Source: Streptococcus pseudopneumoniae
GTDB lineage: Bacteria; Bacillota; Bacilli; Lactobacillales; Streptococcaceae
Assembly: GCF_001073085.1 (NCBI RefSeq)
Contig: NZ_JVFV01000033.1
Span: 1 to 64,000 of the forward strand
Reading direction: 5' to 3'
Length of the DNA: 64,000 bases
In this document: piece after piece, positions 8,203-15,906 of the stretch
Layout of the letters: each line of letters begins with the position of its first letter
How positions within the stretch are numbered: position 1 is the first letter of the stretch
Translations under genes and position numbers: made by a program
Notes under the pieces: model-generated
Told to the model about the DNA's origin: nothing
The model's database searches: none
Seen by the model: the letters and a program-made list of their open reading frames with translations, nothing else

Positions 8203-8248
8203 AAGGTTGCCTCCTTCCTTCTTTTAGATGATCATCTTTACAGTAACT

Positions 8249-8276
8249 AGTATAAACTCTAGTATTGGCTAAGTAA
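8249..8276 (-). promoter_or_regulatory. Promoter upstream of precursor gene 2
   Basis: Minus-strand TTACTT (8271-8276), 16-base spacer, TATACT (8249-8254). The weak -35 fits a promoter needing an activator such as the island response regulator; that link is inference. Confidence 0.5.
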
Positions 8277-8330
8277 TGAGTAAATCGTGCAAGTTTCTTA
8301 TTTTCGAGAAAAATTTTTATAGTGCCCAAT

Positions 8331-8371
8331 TAAAAAGTAGCTGAACAATCTCTTGCTCAGATACTTTTTAA
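8331..8371 (-). terminator. Hairpin at the end of the 77-codon ORF
   Basis: AAAAAGTAGCTGA pairs with TCAGATACTTTTT apart from one mismatch. On the minus strand the 3' arm ends in five T. It overlaps the stop of the ORF at 8357. Confidence 0.7.
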
Positions 8372-8590
8372 TCTTCTTGTCCAACTAATGATTTTCAAAA
8401 CACCACATAAAAGTAAGGATAGATTAAATACCGCATAAAATCCTGTAAAACTGATCAGACCATTCTGTGCCAAATCTTCCGTGTAAAGTTCAGTCTCTGT
8501 AAAGAAAAGATAAAGTCCATACATACCTATAAAAACAATGGCACAGTTTAGCTCTATCAAGAATAGTCCACTTACTAGGACTAAGAACAT
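8357..8590 (-). CDS. Small hydrophobic protein, unknown
   Basis: 77 residues with hydrophobic helices near 1-27 and 47-68, an acidic loop between them (ETELYTEDLAQN), and a basic end WTRRLKSI. A stop codon lies a few codons upstream in frame, so the ATG at 8590 is the earliest possible start, but it lacks a good ribosome site. It may be the remnant of a longer gene. A membrane immunity protein is possible from context; I do not recognise it. Confidence 0.4.
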   Translation of the reverse strand: MFLVLVSGLFLIELNCAIVFIGMYGLYLFFTETELYTEDLAQNGLISFTGFYAVFNLSLLLCGVLKIISWTRRLKSI

Positions 8591-9281
8591 GTTTTTATTG
8601 ATGATTTAGAAAATTTACTTACTAGGCAAGGATATTGTTTTAAAAAGAATTATTTGCTCTTTCTAAGAGGTATTTATCTTATAAAAACTAATTAAATAGA
8701 GTTAGGTAAAAAAGAATGTTCTAAAGCTATGAGAATATTTAAGAAATATAATGACAGTATTACAATAAATAAATTAAACCAGAGATTTAAGCCAGATCTA
8801 ACAATATAATTGTTAAATAATATCGTTTAAAGATGTAATTCTAAAAAATTAGAAAAATAATTTATCTATAAGATTTGGTTCTGCATTACACTGAACTAAA
8901 TCTTTTTATTTTTAATATATTTGTTATTACATAGACTCTTGTTGATTATTTCTTGTTTTAATTCAGTGGAATAGTATCGATTCTTCACATTTTTAAAACT
9001 CTATATTAAATAACGATCAATTAATTTTGTCGTGTACTTTAGTCTAGAAAAATCAACACAAAATTTTTTGAAACTTGTTTGAATCTTTATACTTGCTTTC
9101 TGAGTTCATAGATCTGAACCTTAAACTCATTTGTCAATTCCATAATAAAAATAAGGACATTCCAATAAAGGAAGTCCTTTTTTAACACTACTATAAATCA
9201 AAGACATTTTCATGATCCATTTTATTCTCTAGCCATTGACAAAATATAATTTTTGGTCAAAAATTCAAAATATACTAACCT
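8591..9281. other. AT-rich stretch without genes
   Basis: About 690 bases with no ORF I can support in any frame and a very high A+T content. The only structure is a bidirectional terminator-like hairpin at 9153-9184, implying that a transcription unit once ended there. Confidence 0.6.
9153..9184. terminator. Orphan bidirectional terminator
   Basis: AAGGACATTCC pairs with GGAAGTCCTT apart from one unpaired base, and six T follow on the plus strand. The minus strand also has a T-rich tail. No intact gene ends here. Confidence 0.6.
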
Positions 9282-9367
9282 ATTTTAAAAAACTAAATTG
9301 TGATGATTGCCTATAAACAAACAAAATGAATTTTCTTTGTCTTTCTTTACTTTTCTTAAAATGCCGA
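9282..9367. repeat. att-like direct repeat, right copy, joined to tRNA-Thr
   Basis: Counterpart of 2186-2270; it continues without a break into the 3' end of the tRNA gene at 9362. Confidence 0.6.
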
Positions 9368-9434
9368 TTGCAGGGTTCGAACCTGTGACCTTCGCGTTAC
9401 GAGTGCGGTGCTCTACCAACTGAGCTAAATCGGC
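9362..9434 (-). tRNA. tRNA-Thr (anticodon CGT)
   Basis: 73 nt, no encoded CCA. Acceptor GCCGATT/AATCGGC, D arm GCTC...GAGC, anticodon loop CTCGTAA, T loop TTCGAAC. The anticodon stem has only three Watson-Crick pairs, with C-A at 27-43 and A-C at 31-39, and the T stem has one A-C. The strong promoter and intact acceptor argue that it is functional. It is the apparent insertion site of the 2.2-9.4 kb island. Confidence 0.92.
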
Positions 9435-9446
9435 GAATCCACTTAT

Positions 9447-9474
9447 AGTATAGCACTATAAGGAAGGATGTCAA
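9447..9474 (-). promoter_or_regulatory. tRNA-Thr promoter
   Basis: Minus-strand TTGACA (9469-9474), 16-base spacer, TATACT (9447-9452), 12 bases before the tRNA. Confidence 0.8.
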
Positions 9475-9481
9475 GGGATTC

Positions 9482-9946
9482 TTAATCTATCTTTTTAATC
9501 AAAATCTGACAAGGATTTTGGGGTCCCCACAGTTGTGGAAAAATCTCTAGTTTTTTAAAGCCAAGTCTGCGATAAAAGACATTTGTTCGATCATAATCTT
9601 TATTAGAGCCTTCTGCTACTGTTTTCACTTGTAAATAATCAACGTTTTTGCGTGCTTCACTTTCTAAAGTAGCAAGTAACTGACTACCAATTCCTCTACC
9701 TTGATAAGCTTTTTTTACACCGAGACAATCAATCTCTGCACAATCTTCACTAGAATAGGATAAGCTTACAAAGCCAAGCAAATCACTCTCCTGAAAGGCG
9801 GCCCACACTTGCAAGTCCTTGGCACCTTCGATATAGGCTTGCGTACTTTCTGGAATTCCAAACCATTCTGGCAAATCCTTTAAAACCTCAGCGACAACTG
9901 CCATTTTTTGCTCTTCATCCTTAACTTCTTTAATAACAAGCATCAT
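9482..9946 (-). CDS. GNAT-family N-acetyltransferase
   Basis: 154 residues. The acetyl-CoA loop is YQGRGIGSQLL (about 85-95), after the strand AEIDCLGV; the C-terminal FYRRLGFKKL motif is typical of the family. Ribosome site AAAGGAA. The substrate is unknown. It stands alone between the tRNA-Thr promoter and the ABC-2 operon. Confidence 0.85.
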   Translation of the reverse strand: MMLVIKEVKDEEQKMAVVAEVLKDLPEWFGIPESTQAYIEGAKDLQVWAAFQESDLLGFVSLSYSSEDCAEIDCLGVKKAYQGRGIGSQLLATLESEARKNVDYLQVKTVAEGSNKDYDRTNVFYRRLGFKKLEIFPQLWGPQNPCQILIKKID

Positions 9947-9981
9947 AAGTTCCTTTCTTGATTTTAGTCTTACTTTAGCTC

Positions 9982-10767
9982 TTACGAACCTGCACTTTCG
10001 TAAGCGTCTAATCCCCTATCCCAGAGTTTCAGAGAGAGGCAAAAGAAGATAAGAGAAATCAGAATCAAACCACCAATATTAAAGAGTCCATCCTTGCCCT
10101 GCAAGAAATAGCTGGCAGGATAGTAGGCCGTAAAGGCAAAAGGTACAATAAAGCTAATTAACCAACGAAGGAGCGAATTGTAAATGGAAATCGGGTACTT
10201 GGCAAAATCATTAAACATATAGAAAATGTAAATCATGGCACCTGACTGCTTGGTCCAAAAAGCGATGCTGGCTGTTGCAATTTTCAAGGAAGTATAAATC
10301 AAGGTTGCAAAAGGAATACAGACTAGGAAAAACAGGAATTTGGGAAGAGTCCAAGCAATGCTAGTCGCCGTTGTCGCTAGTAAAATTCCACCGACCAAAA
10401 GTTCACCCAAGGCATCAATCTGAAAGGTCTCAACGAGGATATGAAAGAGAGGATTGATAGGACGAGTCAGATACTTGTCAAACTCTCCCTTTCGTACCAA
10501 GCGCTGCCCCAGTGCCCAGAGATTATCAAAAAAGAGATGATCCAATCCCTTGGGAATCAAGGAAAATCCATAAATAAAGGCAATCTCTTGAAAGGTCCAA
10601 CCTTCTAGCGAGGGGATGTGTTGAAAGAGTACATTAAGAAACAAGAGGTTCAGGCCTTGAGTCAGAAAGACTCCCAACACACCAACCACAAAATCTACCT
10701 TGTATTCCATGATTTGCTTGATGTACTGTCTGATAAAAATCAGATGCATGCGTTGATATTTTTTCAT
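9982..10767 (-). CDS. ABC-2 type permease, second subunit
   Basis: 261 residues with about six membrane helices, no ATPase or protease motifs. It belongs with the neighbouring 273-residue permease and the 330-residue ATPase, a three-gene set found widely in streptococci and annotated as an uncharacterised ABC-2 exporter (COG3694/COG4587/COG4586 class). It starts 1 base after the upstream stop. The transported substrate is not known to me. Confidence 0.82.
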   Translation of the reverse strand: MKKYQRMHLIFIRQYIKQIMEYKVDFVVGVLGVFLTQGLNLLFLNVLFQHIPSLEGWTFQEIAFIYGFSLIPKGLDHLFFDNLWALGQRLVRKGEFDKYLTRPINPLFHILVETFQIDALGELLVGGILLATTATSIAWTLPKFLFFLVCIPFATLIYTSLKIATASIAFWTKQSGAMIYIFYMFNDFAKYPISIYNSLLRWLISFIVPFAFTAYYPASYFLQGKDGLFNIGGLILISLIFFCLSLKLWDRGLDAYESAGS

Positions 10768-10768
10768 A

Positions 10769-11587
10769 CTAACCTCCCTGAATGGTGATAAATGACTGAA
10801 CTCGTTTCCAAATCAACTGAGACAAGCCCACCATCACTATAAGCCAGAAAAGCTGAAGCAAAAGTGCTTGAAGAATCTGACTGGTATCGTATTTCCCAAC
10901 AATGATCATGACCGGAGTGTAAATTAAGGATGAAAATGGCAAGAAGGAGAGAATATCTGAAACCACCTTTGGAAAAAAAGCCAAAGGAATCAGACTTCCA
11001 GACATAAAGGATACTAGTGAAGCCTTAAATACTTGAGAACCCCATAAATTTTTAAACACAAATGCTGAAAAACCAAAACAGATATTAAAGAAAAAGTTAA
11101 TCAGATAAGCCAGAGTTAAGCTAAAGAGATAAAGAATCGTTAATCCCAGTACTTCTACAATACCTTGCCCAGATAAGATTTTCATCAAAACAATGACACT
11201 TAAAAATGGCAGTCCAACAGAGATAAAAATCAACCACTTGGAACCAAGCTCGGTGAAAAGATAAGAGGCCGCAAAATGTACTGGTCTTAATAAGCGCATG
11301 ATAATAGAGCCATCTTTTACCTCATCACCGATCATAAAGGAGCTATCTGACTCAGTTAATAAATTAGTCACAAAACTCATGATGATATAGAGGGTGATAT
11401 CCGCCATACTGAAGCCCTGAATCAAAGGCTCTTGCGAGGAATCAAAGACAGCCTTCCAGAGATAAAAGGCCACAAAAGCCCCCATGACATCGCCAATCCG
11501 ATAAAGAAGAAAATTCACTCGATAGGTAATCAACTCCTGAATCCCTGCATTGATAAAGGGTTTATAACGTCTCCACAATTTGACCAT
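10769..11587 (-). CDS. ABC-2 type permease, first subunit
   Basis: 273 residues from the ATG at 11587 (MVKLWRRYKPF), which has an AGGAG site; an upstream in-frame start at 11629 would overlap the ATPase gene heavily and is less likely. About six membrane helices. Near the N-terminus the sequence TESDSSFMIGDEVKDGSI is the conserved cytoplasmic segment of ABC-2 permeases. Part of the ATPase-permease-permease operon. Confidence 0.83.
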   Translation of the reverse strand: MVKLWRRYKPFINAGIQELITYRVNFLLYRIGDVMGAFVAFYLWKAVFDSSQEPLIQGFSMADITLYIIMSFVTNLLTESDSSFMIGDEVKDGSIIMRLLRPVHFAASYLFTELGSKWLIFISVGLPFLSVIVLMKILSGQGIVEVLGLTILYLFSLTLAYLINFFFNICFGFSAFVFKNLWGSQVFKASLVSFMSGSLIPLAFFPKVVSDILSFLPFSSLIYTPVMIIVGKYDTSQILQALLLQLFWLIVMVGLSQLIWKRVQSFITIQGG

Positions 11588-11588
11588 C

Positions 11589-12581
11589 TTAGAGCTCCTT
11601 TCGATAGAAGCGACGGATAATATCTTCAATATCTGTATCCACCATCTTCAAATCACGGACTTCAAAATCAGATAAGGTTTGCTTGATAATATCGGCTGAT
11701 TGGTAGCGGGAACTATCAAATTCAATAGTCAGGTTATTTCCTTGTCTATCAATGGATATATCAGGTAAGCCTTCATAATGAGAGACGAGATGACTTTGAC
11801 CTGGCGTCAGATCGAAGGAGAGAGTCTTCATCTTGCCAAAGGTTTCCTTGAGCTGACTCACCGTCCCATCAAAAATCTCCTGCCCCTTATCAATCATAAA
11901 AATCCGATCACAGAGTTGCTCAATGTCGCTCAAGTCGTGAGTGGTCAAGAGAATAGTAGTTTCTTCCTCTTGATTGATTTGGGTAATTGCTCGACGAATG
12001 TTATCCTTGACCGAAACGTCCAAGCCAATGGTCGGCTCATCTAAAAAGAGAACCTTGGGATTGTGAAGCAAGGAAGCCGCAATATCCGCCCGCATCCGTT
12101 GACCCAGTGAAAGAGTCCGCACAGGATCCTTGATAAAATCCTTCAAATCCAAAACTTCATTCAAAAATTCCATGCGCTTATGGAAGAGCGAGTCTGGCAC
12201 ATCGTAAATTTCTTTTAAGACCGTATAAGTCTCTTGTAGGGCCAGATCCCACCATAGCTGGGTGCGTTGTCCAAAGACTACTCCAATATCCTTGACATAA
12301 TCTTGGCGATTGTCCTGTGGAATCTTGCCGTTAATCCGACAAAAACCAGATGTCGGTTTTAAAATCCCTGTCAGCATTTTGATGGTGGTTGACTTCCCAG
12401 CACCATTTGCCCCGATAAATCCTAAAATCTGCCCTTTTGGAACTTCAAAAGTTAAATCCTTGACCGCTTCAAAAGTCTGCTTTTCAGGATGAATAAAGGA
12501 GCGCAAAGCTCCCTTCAAGCCCGGCTCCTTAACTGTCTTCACAAAATTTTTCTGAAGATGTTGCACTTCTATCATTGTCAT
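11589..12581 (-). CDS. ABC-2 transporter ATP-binding protein
   Basis: 330 residues with Walker A GANGAGKST (about 57-65), a LSLGQRMRA signature, Walker B VLFLDEP and the switch sequence TTHDL. The last 90 residues form a domain typical of COG4586-type ATPases. It is the first gene of the trio and sits behind the promoter at 12691-12719, so the catabolite site there would govern all three genes. Confidence 0.9.
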   Translation of the reverse strand: MTMIEVQHLQKNFVKTVKEPGLKGALRSFIHPEKQTFEAVKDLTFEVPKGQILGFIGANGAGKSTTIKMLTGILKPTSGFCRINGKIPQDNRQDYVKDIGVVFGQRTQLWWDLALQETYTVLKEIYDVPDSLFHKRMEFLNEVLDLKDFIKDPVRTLSLGQRMRADIAASLLHNPKVLFLDEPTIGLDVSVKDNIRRAITQINQEEETTILLTTHDLSDIEQLCDRIFMIDKGQEIFDGTVSQLKETFGKMKTLSFDLTPGQSHLVSHYEGLPDISIDRQGNNLTIEFDSSRYQSADIIKQTLSDFEVRDLKMVDTDIEDIIRRFYRKEL

Positions 12582-12690
12582 ATCTATCTCCCTATCGTAA
12601 GAAACAACATTGTATTTTTGACTACAAATATTCTAAATCCTTACTTTCTAAACCTTCTCAATATTATTACAGAAGGATTTATACCAACCT

Positions 12691-12719
12691 ATTATAATTC
12701 AATAAAAAAAGGAATGCAA
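12691..12719 (-). promoter_or_regulatory. Promoter of the ABC-2 operon
   Basis: Minus-strand TTGCAT (12714-12719), 17-base spacer, TATAAT (12691-12696). The 5' leader is about 105 bases. Confidence 0.65.
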
Positions 12720-12728
12720 GCGTTTGCT
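12714..12728. promoter_or_regulatory. Probable cre (CcpA) site over the -35
   Basis: ATGCAAGCGTTTGCT matches the catabolite-responsive consensus WTGNAANCGNWNNCW at every fixed position and overlaps the -35 hexamer. CcpA binding there would repress the ABC-2 operon in glucose. Confidence 0.6.
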
Positions 12729-12934
12729 TATAGATTATGAAATTAGAGATTTCTCTCTTAAAATAATACTTTTGAATCAGAAATTCTGGTTTAATAGTTT
12801 ACTTAAGATACACAAAAACCTGCCTTCTTTTTCAACATAAGGAAAGAAAGCCCGAATAACACCCTATTATAGTGCAAATATCTAAGGAAAACAAGTGCTA
12901 ATTTATATCGAAAATTTTTATCCCTAAGAAAAGA

Positions 12935-12959
12935 TAAAAAGGTGATGCTGCATCACCTC
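12935..12959 (-). terminator. Terminator of the small-protein cluster
   Basis: AGGTGATG/CATCACCT stem with a 3-base loop, followed on the minus strand by TTTTTATC. Confidence 0.85.
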
Positions 12960-12962
12960 CCT

Positions 12963-13370
12963 CTACCAAGTTAAGGCTTCAATCATGCTTCTTACTTGTG
13001 AATCAAGAGTCTTATCCTTCTTCAGTTCTCCAACCAAAGTCTGAATCTGCCGGACTAGATTTGGATCATTGTCATTATAGCATCGATGAAGCATCCAGAT
13101 GTTATGCACAGTTGGACTTTTTAGAACTGACTCCATCAATAATTCCTCATAGCCTTGATGATAAAATCGCTCCAAAAAGTGAACCAACTCACCTGGAGCC
13201 CCAAAATCTACTTCTGGATGCTTGGAAATAAAGTCTAAGACGGGGTCAACCAAATCAAAGGGTTGAGGGTAAGCCTCCATGGCATCTACAATCTCGTCTG
13301 CCAACTCAAATTCTTGGTCTTCAGTAATTGCATCATGCAAAGCAACTAACATATCATCTTTAGTAAGCAT
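12963..13370 (-). CDS. Small acidic protein, possible immunity protein
   Basis: 135 residues, mainly alpha-helical and acidic, no signal peptide, no catalytic motif I can name. AAGGAG ribosome site. It heads a run of small soluble genes of the kind found as immunity genes beside polymorphic or WXG-type toxins; no toxin gene is in the window. Function unknown; the immunity idea is contextual only. Confidence 0.6.
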   Translation of the reverse strand: MLTKDDMLVALHDAITEDQEFELADEIVDAMEAYPQPFDLVDPVLDFISKHPEVDFGAPGELVHFLERFYHQGYEELLMESVLKSPTVHNIWMLHRCYNDNDPNLVRQIQTLVGELKKDKTLDSQVRSMIEALTW

Positions 13371-13423
13371 CTGATTCTCCTTTTCAACTTTTCCATATCA
13401 TTATTCGTTTTCGAACTTCTTCT

Positions 13424-13822
13424 TCACTCATCAAACCTTGTTCGTAAGTAGTTTTCCAACTCCTTTTGAGATAAATCACTAGGAAGTTCAAACACATACT
13501 CATATCCTTCATCACAAAAGGAAGCTTTCTCTTCAGGTGGAAACCATTTCCGAAGCCAGATGATATAGGAGGCATAATCTTGTAACCTGTTCGTTGAATC
13601 AAAGTAATCAATCACAAAAACATTTTTCTTGCTACTCAGTGAACTTTCCAAAGTAAGCTGAGGACTTTGATAATCCCAAGAAAGCGAGTAAGCTTTTTCA
13701 GGATTAGTCCTTTCTCTGATCAAAATACCTGGGAATTTTTCTCTCAAAGAAGTACAAAAGGCTTGTAAATCTAGGAATATGGGGTTTTTACTCTCAATAA
13801 AGACAAAATCAGCAGTACTCAT
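13424..13822 (-). CDS. Small soluble protein, unknown, possible immunity protein
   Basis: 132 residues, mixed alpha/beta, no membrane helix, with aromatic-rich stretches (YIIWLRKWFPP). The ATG at 13822 has an AAGGAGAG site. It sits between another small gene and a broken one, 54 bases from the next gene. I do not recognise the family; an immunity protein is a reasonable guess. Confidence 0.6.
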   Translation of the reverse strand: MSTADFVFIESKNPIFLDLQAFCTSLREKFPGILIRERTNPEKAYSLSWDYQSPQLTLESSLSSKKNVFVIDYFDSTNRLQDYASYIIWLRKWFPPEEKASFCDEGYEYVFELPSDLSQKELENYLRTRFDE

Positions 13823-13859
13823 CAGTCTCTCTCCTTCTTTTTAAAACTCAAAAAAGACC

Positions 13860-14378
13860 TTAACCATCAATGGCAAAATTCTCCAGGCTCTCAAATGCCT
13901 GCCCCTGATAGTCAAAAGAAAAGATATGAATATCATCAAAAGTTTGATTGCAGAAAGTAACGGTTTGTCTTTCTGGCTCGATGATGGGTTTACCCAACTT
14001 TTCAGTAGCTTCTTCATCTGTGAAATACCCATAAAATTCTTGTAAATGAGGCAGTATAAAAGCAAGAATACGAGATCTATTTTTATGGTAATTAGCTGCA
14101 AGCAACTAAGCTTCCACCTCATAATTTCCACTTGGTTTTTCTTCCCAAGCTACAAGAACATCATCTACTTCATGAACGTAGGCTTGCAAGGACTGATCGA
14201 ATATCATGGCTATTTTTCCTTTCACAAGTACTGTAATCTTCTCACACCTAAACATCGAAAAACCTATAATCGCTAGCACTCCAATGTCAACAAGCTTTCC
14301 AAATGAACCTAGTGTAGCTAAAACTGCAATTAAAGAGTCATCAATATATGCTCCGGAGGTTTCATGAATTCCAAACAA
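13860..14378 (-). pseudogene. Broken small-protein gene with in-frame TAG
   Basis: One frame runs from 14378 to 13860 and is interrupted by a single TAG at 14106-14108, between ...GNYEVEA and LLAANYHKN. Both halves look coding; the second has EEATEKLGKPIIEPERQTV and ends NFAIDG. There is no convincing start: the upstream in-frame codon at 14378 is TTG without a ribosome site. A different frame further upstream reads SFLTAEILTDLQSCLEFMK, so there may also be a frameshift near 14380. Most likely a decayed relative of the neighbouring possible immunity genes. Confidence 0.55.
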
Positions 14379-14426
14379 CTTTGCAAATCAGTTAGAATTT
14401 CTGCCGTAAGAAAAGATTTTTCATCC

Positions 14427-14795
14427 TTATTTATAACCTCCCTTACTTAAATCATTATTCTCCTCCACCATTTCAATCCAAGAATCAAAATACTGCTCCA
14501 TAAAATAGGTCTGCTCTGCAATCAAACCTTTATTAACCTTCTCATCCAAGGGTGCTAAAACCCACTTGTCTTCTATATCATCACGACGTCGAATGATAGC
14601 AACCAACTTTCCAGTAAAGACTTCCAGAGGCTGTTGCTGATCATGGGAAACAATATAAACATCTTGCTCTTCGCCATCTCCCCCCATCAGTTCAGGTATG
14701 TAGCCATAGTTAATCGGATAGACATTCCCAAAAGAATCTTCAAACCCCACCGGCCGATCAATGACAACACTAAATATTCTCTCTTTGAAGTTCAT
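14427..14795 (-). CDS. Short type I inorganic pyrophosphatase-like protein
   Basis: 122 residues from the ATG at 14795, preceded by GGAGG; the start at 14819 would place that site inside the gene. The sequence PINYGYIPELMGGDGEEQDV corresponds to the active-site strand of family I pyrophosphatases, with the E/D residues that hold Mg2+. It is about 50 residues shorter than the usual enzyme, so activity on pyrophosphate is not assured. The main cytosolic pyrophosphatase is probably PpaC at 53660-54595. Confidence 0.75.
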   Translation of the reverse strand: MNFKERIFSVVIDRPVGFEDSFGNVYPINYGYIPELMGGDGEEQDVYIVSHDQQQPLEVFTGKLVAIIRRRDDIEDKWVLAPLDEKVNKGLIAEQTYFMEQYFDSWIEMVEENNDLSKGGYK

Positions 14796-14837
14796 CTTTT
14801 CATTGCCTCCGTATGACATTTCCTAGATTCATTATAC

Positions 14838-14865
14838 AAGAAAAATCCCGCCGTAGCGAGATTTT
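14838..14865 (-). terminator. fba terminator
   Basis: AAAATCCCGC/GCGAGATTTT stem with a CGTA loop, T run on the minus strand, 15 bases after the fba stop. Confidence 0.8.
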
Positions 14866-14880
14866 CTATCTATAGCCTAA

Positions 14881-15762
14881 TTAAGCTTTACCTTCTGAAC
14901 CGAATACGTCGATACGTTCTTCAACAGCTGCTGTAATTGCTTCGAAACCTGGTTTCAAGAATTTACGTGGGTCGAAGAGTTTCTTCTTGTCGTATTCTGC
15001 TTCGTTTGCATCGTATTCACGTACGAATTGACGAGTAGCATTTGCAAATGCGATTTGGCATTCAGTGTTAACGTTAACTTTCGCAACACCAAGTTTGATC
15101 GCTGCTTGGATTTGATCATCAGGGATACCTGATCCACCGTGCAATACGATTGGGAATCCTGGAACAGCTTCAGTCAATTTTTGCAAGTGGTCAAGGTGAA
15201 GACCTTTCCAGTTTGCTGGGTAAGGACCGTGGATGTTACCGATACCTGCAGCCAAGAAGTCGATTCCTGTAGCAACCATTGCTTTAGCATCTTCGATTGG
15301 TGCCAATTCACCGTCACCGATGATACCGTCTTCTTCACCACCGATAGTACCAACTTCAGCTTCTACTGAGATACCTTTAGCATGTGCTTTTTCAACGACA
15401 TCTTTAGCCAATTTAAGGTTTTCTTCAACTGGAAGGTGTGAACCGTCAAACATGATTGAAGTGTAACCAGCTTCGATACATTCAAGAGCATCGTCGTAGT
15501 GACCATGGTCAAGGTGAATAGCAACTGGTACAGTAATACCCATTGATTCTACAAGGTTTTCAATAAGGGCTTTACATACTTTGTAACCACCCATGTATTT
15601 AGCAGCACCCATAGAAGTTTGGATAAGTACTGGAGCTTTCTTAGCTTCTGCTGCACGCAAGATAGCTTGAGTCCACTCAAGGTTGTTTGTGTTAAATCCA
15701 CCAACTGCATAACCGTTGTCACGAGCTGCTTGGACAAATTTTTCTGCTGAAACGATTGCCAT
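14881..15762 (-). CDS. fba: Fructose-bisphosphate aldolase, class II
   Basis: 293 residues, the normal length. Cleaves fructose 1,6-bisphosphate to dihydroxyacetone phosphate and glyceraldehyde 3-phosphate in glycolysis. Zinc-binding HLDHGHYDD lies near residues 82-90, and GGSGIPDDQI is the phosphate-binding loop. I start at the ATG at 15762 (MAIVSAEKF), which has an AGGAGG site; the longer in-frame start has none. Codon use is strongly biased, as in a highly expressed gene. It lies just downstream of vncS, as I recall from pneumococcus. An inverted repeat in its leader is listed separately. Confidence 0.97.
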   Translation of the reverse strand: MAIVSAEKFVQAARDNGYAVGGFNTNNLEWTQAILRAAEAKKAPVLIQTSMGAAKYMGGYKVCKALIENLVESMGITVPVAIHLDHGHYDDALECIEAGYTSIMFDGSHLPVEENLKLAKDVVEKAHAKGISVEAEVGTIGGEEDGIIGDGELAPIEDAKAMVATGIDFLAAGIGNIHGPYPANWKGLHLDHLQKLTEAVPGFPIVLHGGSGIPDDQIQAAIKLGVAKVNVNTECQIAFANATRQFVREYDANEAEYDKKKLFDPRKFLKPGFEAITAAVEERIDVFGSEGKA

Positions 15763-15787
15763 TTTATCAGGCCTCCTGTATATTTTT

Positions 15788-15801
15788 ATGGGACATCCCA
15801 T
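15788..15801. promoter_or_regulatory. Inverted repeat in the fba leader
   Basis: ATGGGACATCCCAT, arms ATGGGA and TCCCAT around CA, 25 bases upstream of the fba start. A leader hairpin or operator is possible; nothing more is visible. Confidence 0.35.
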
Positions 15802-15906
15802 TTACATTGTTCATTTTATCACTTTTTCACAAAAAAAGCTAGTTTTTCCCGTGGTTTCGATTGAATTTCTTCTATTTTCAGATATGTAAACCTTTTCCCA
15901 CTTGCT

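Larger units (their letters stand above)
12582..12962. other. Intergenic region with ABC-2 promoter
   Basis: 381 bases. It contains the ABC-2 promoter and cre site (12691-12728) and the terminator of the next minus-strand gene (12935-12959); nothing else recognised. Confidence 0.7.

Noticed and set aside
8591-9150. Short stretches such as MRIFKKYNDSITINKLNQRF in plus-strand frames
   Set aside because: They need several frame changes, have no start or ribosome site, and may be chance reading of AT-rich DNA.
10769-11629. 286-codon start for the ABC-2 permease
   Set aside because: It would overlap the ATPase gene by about 40 bases and has no ribosome site; the ATG at 11587 has AGGAG.
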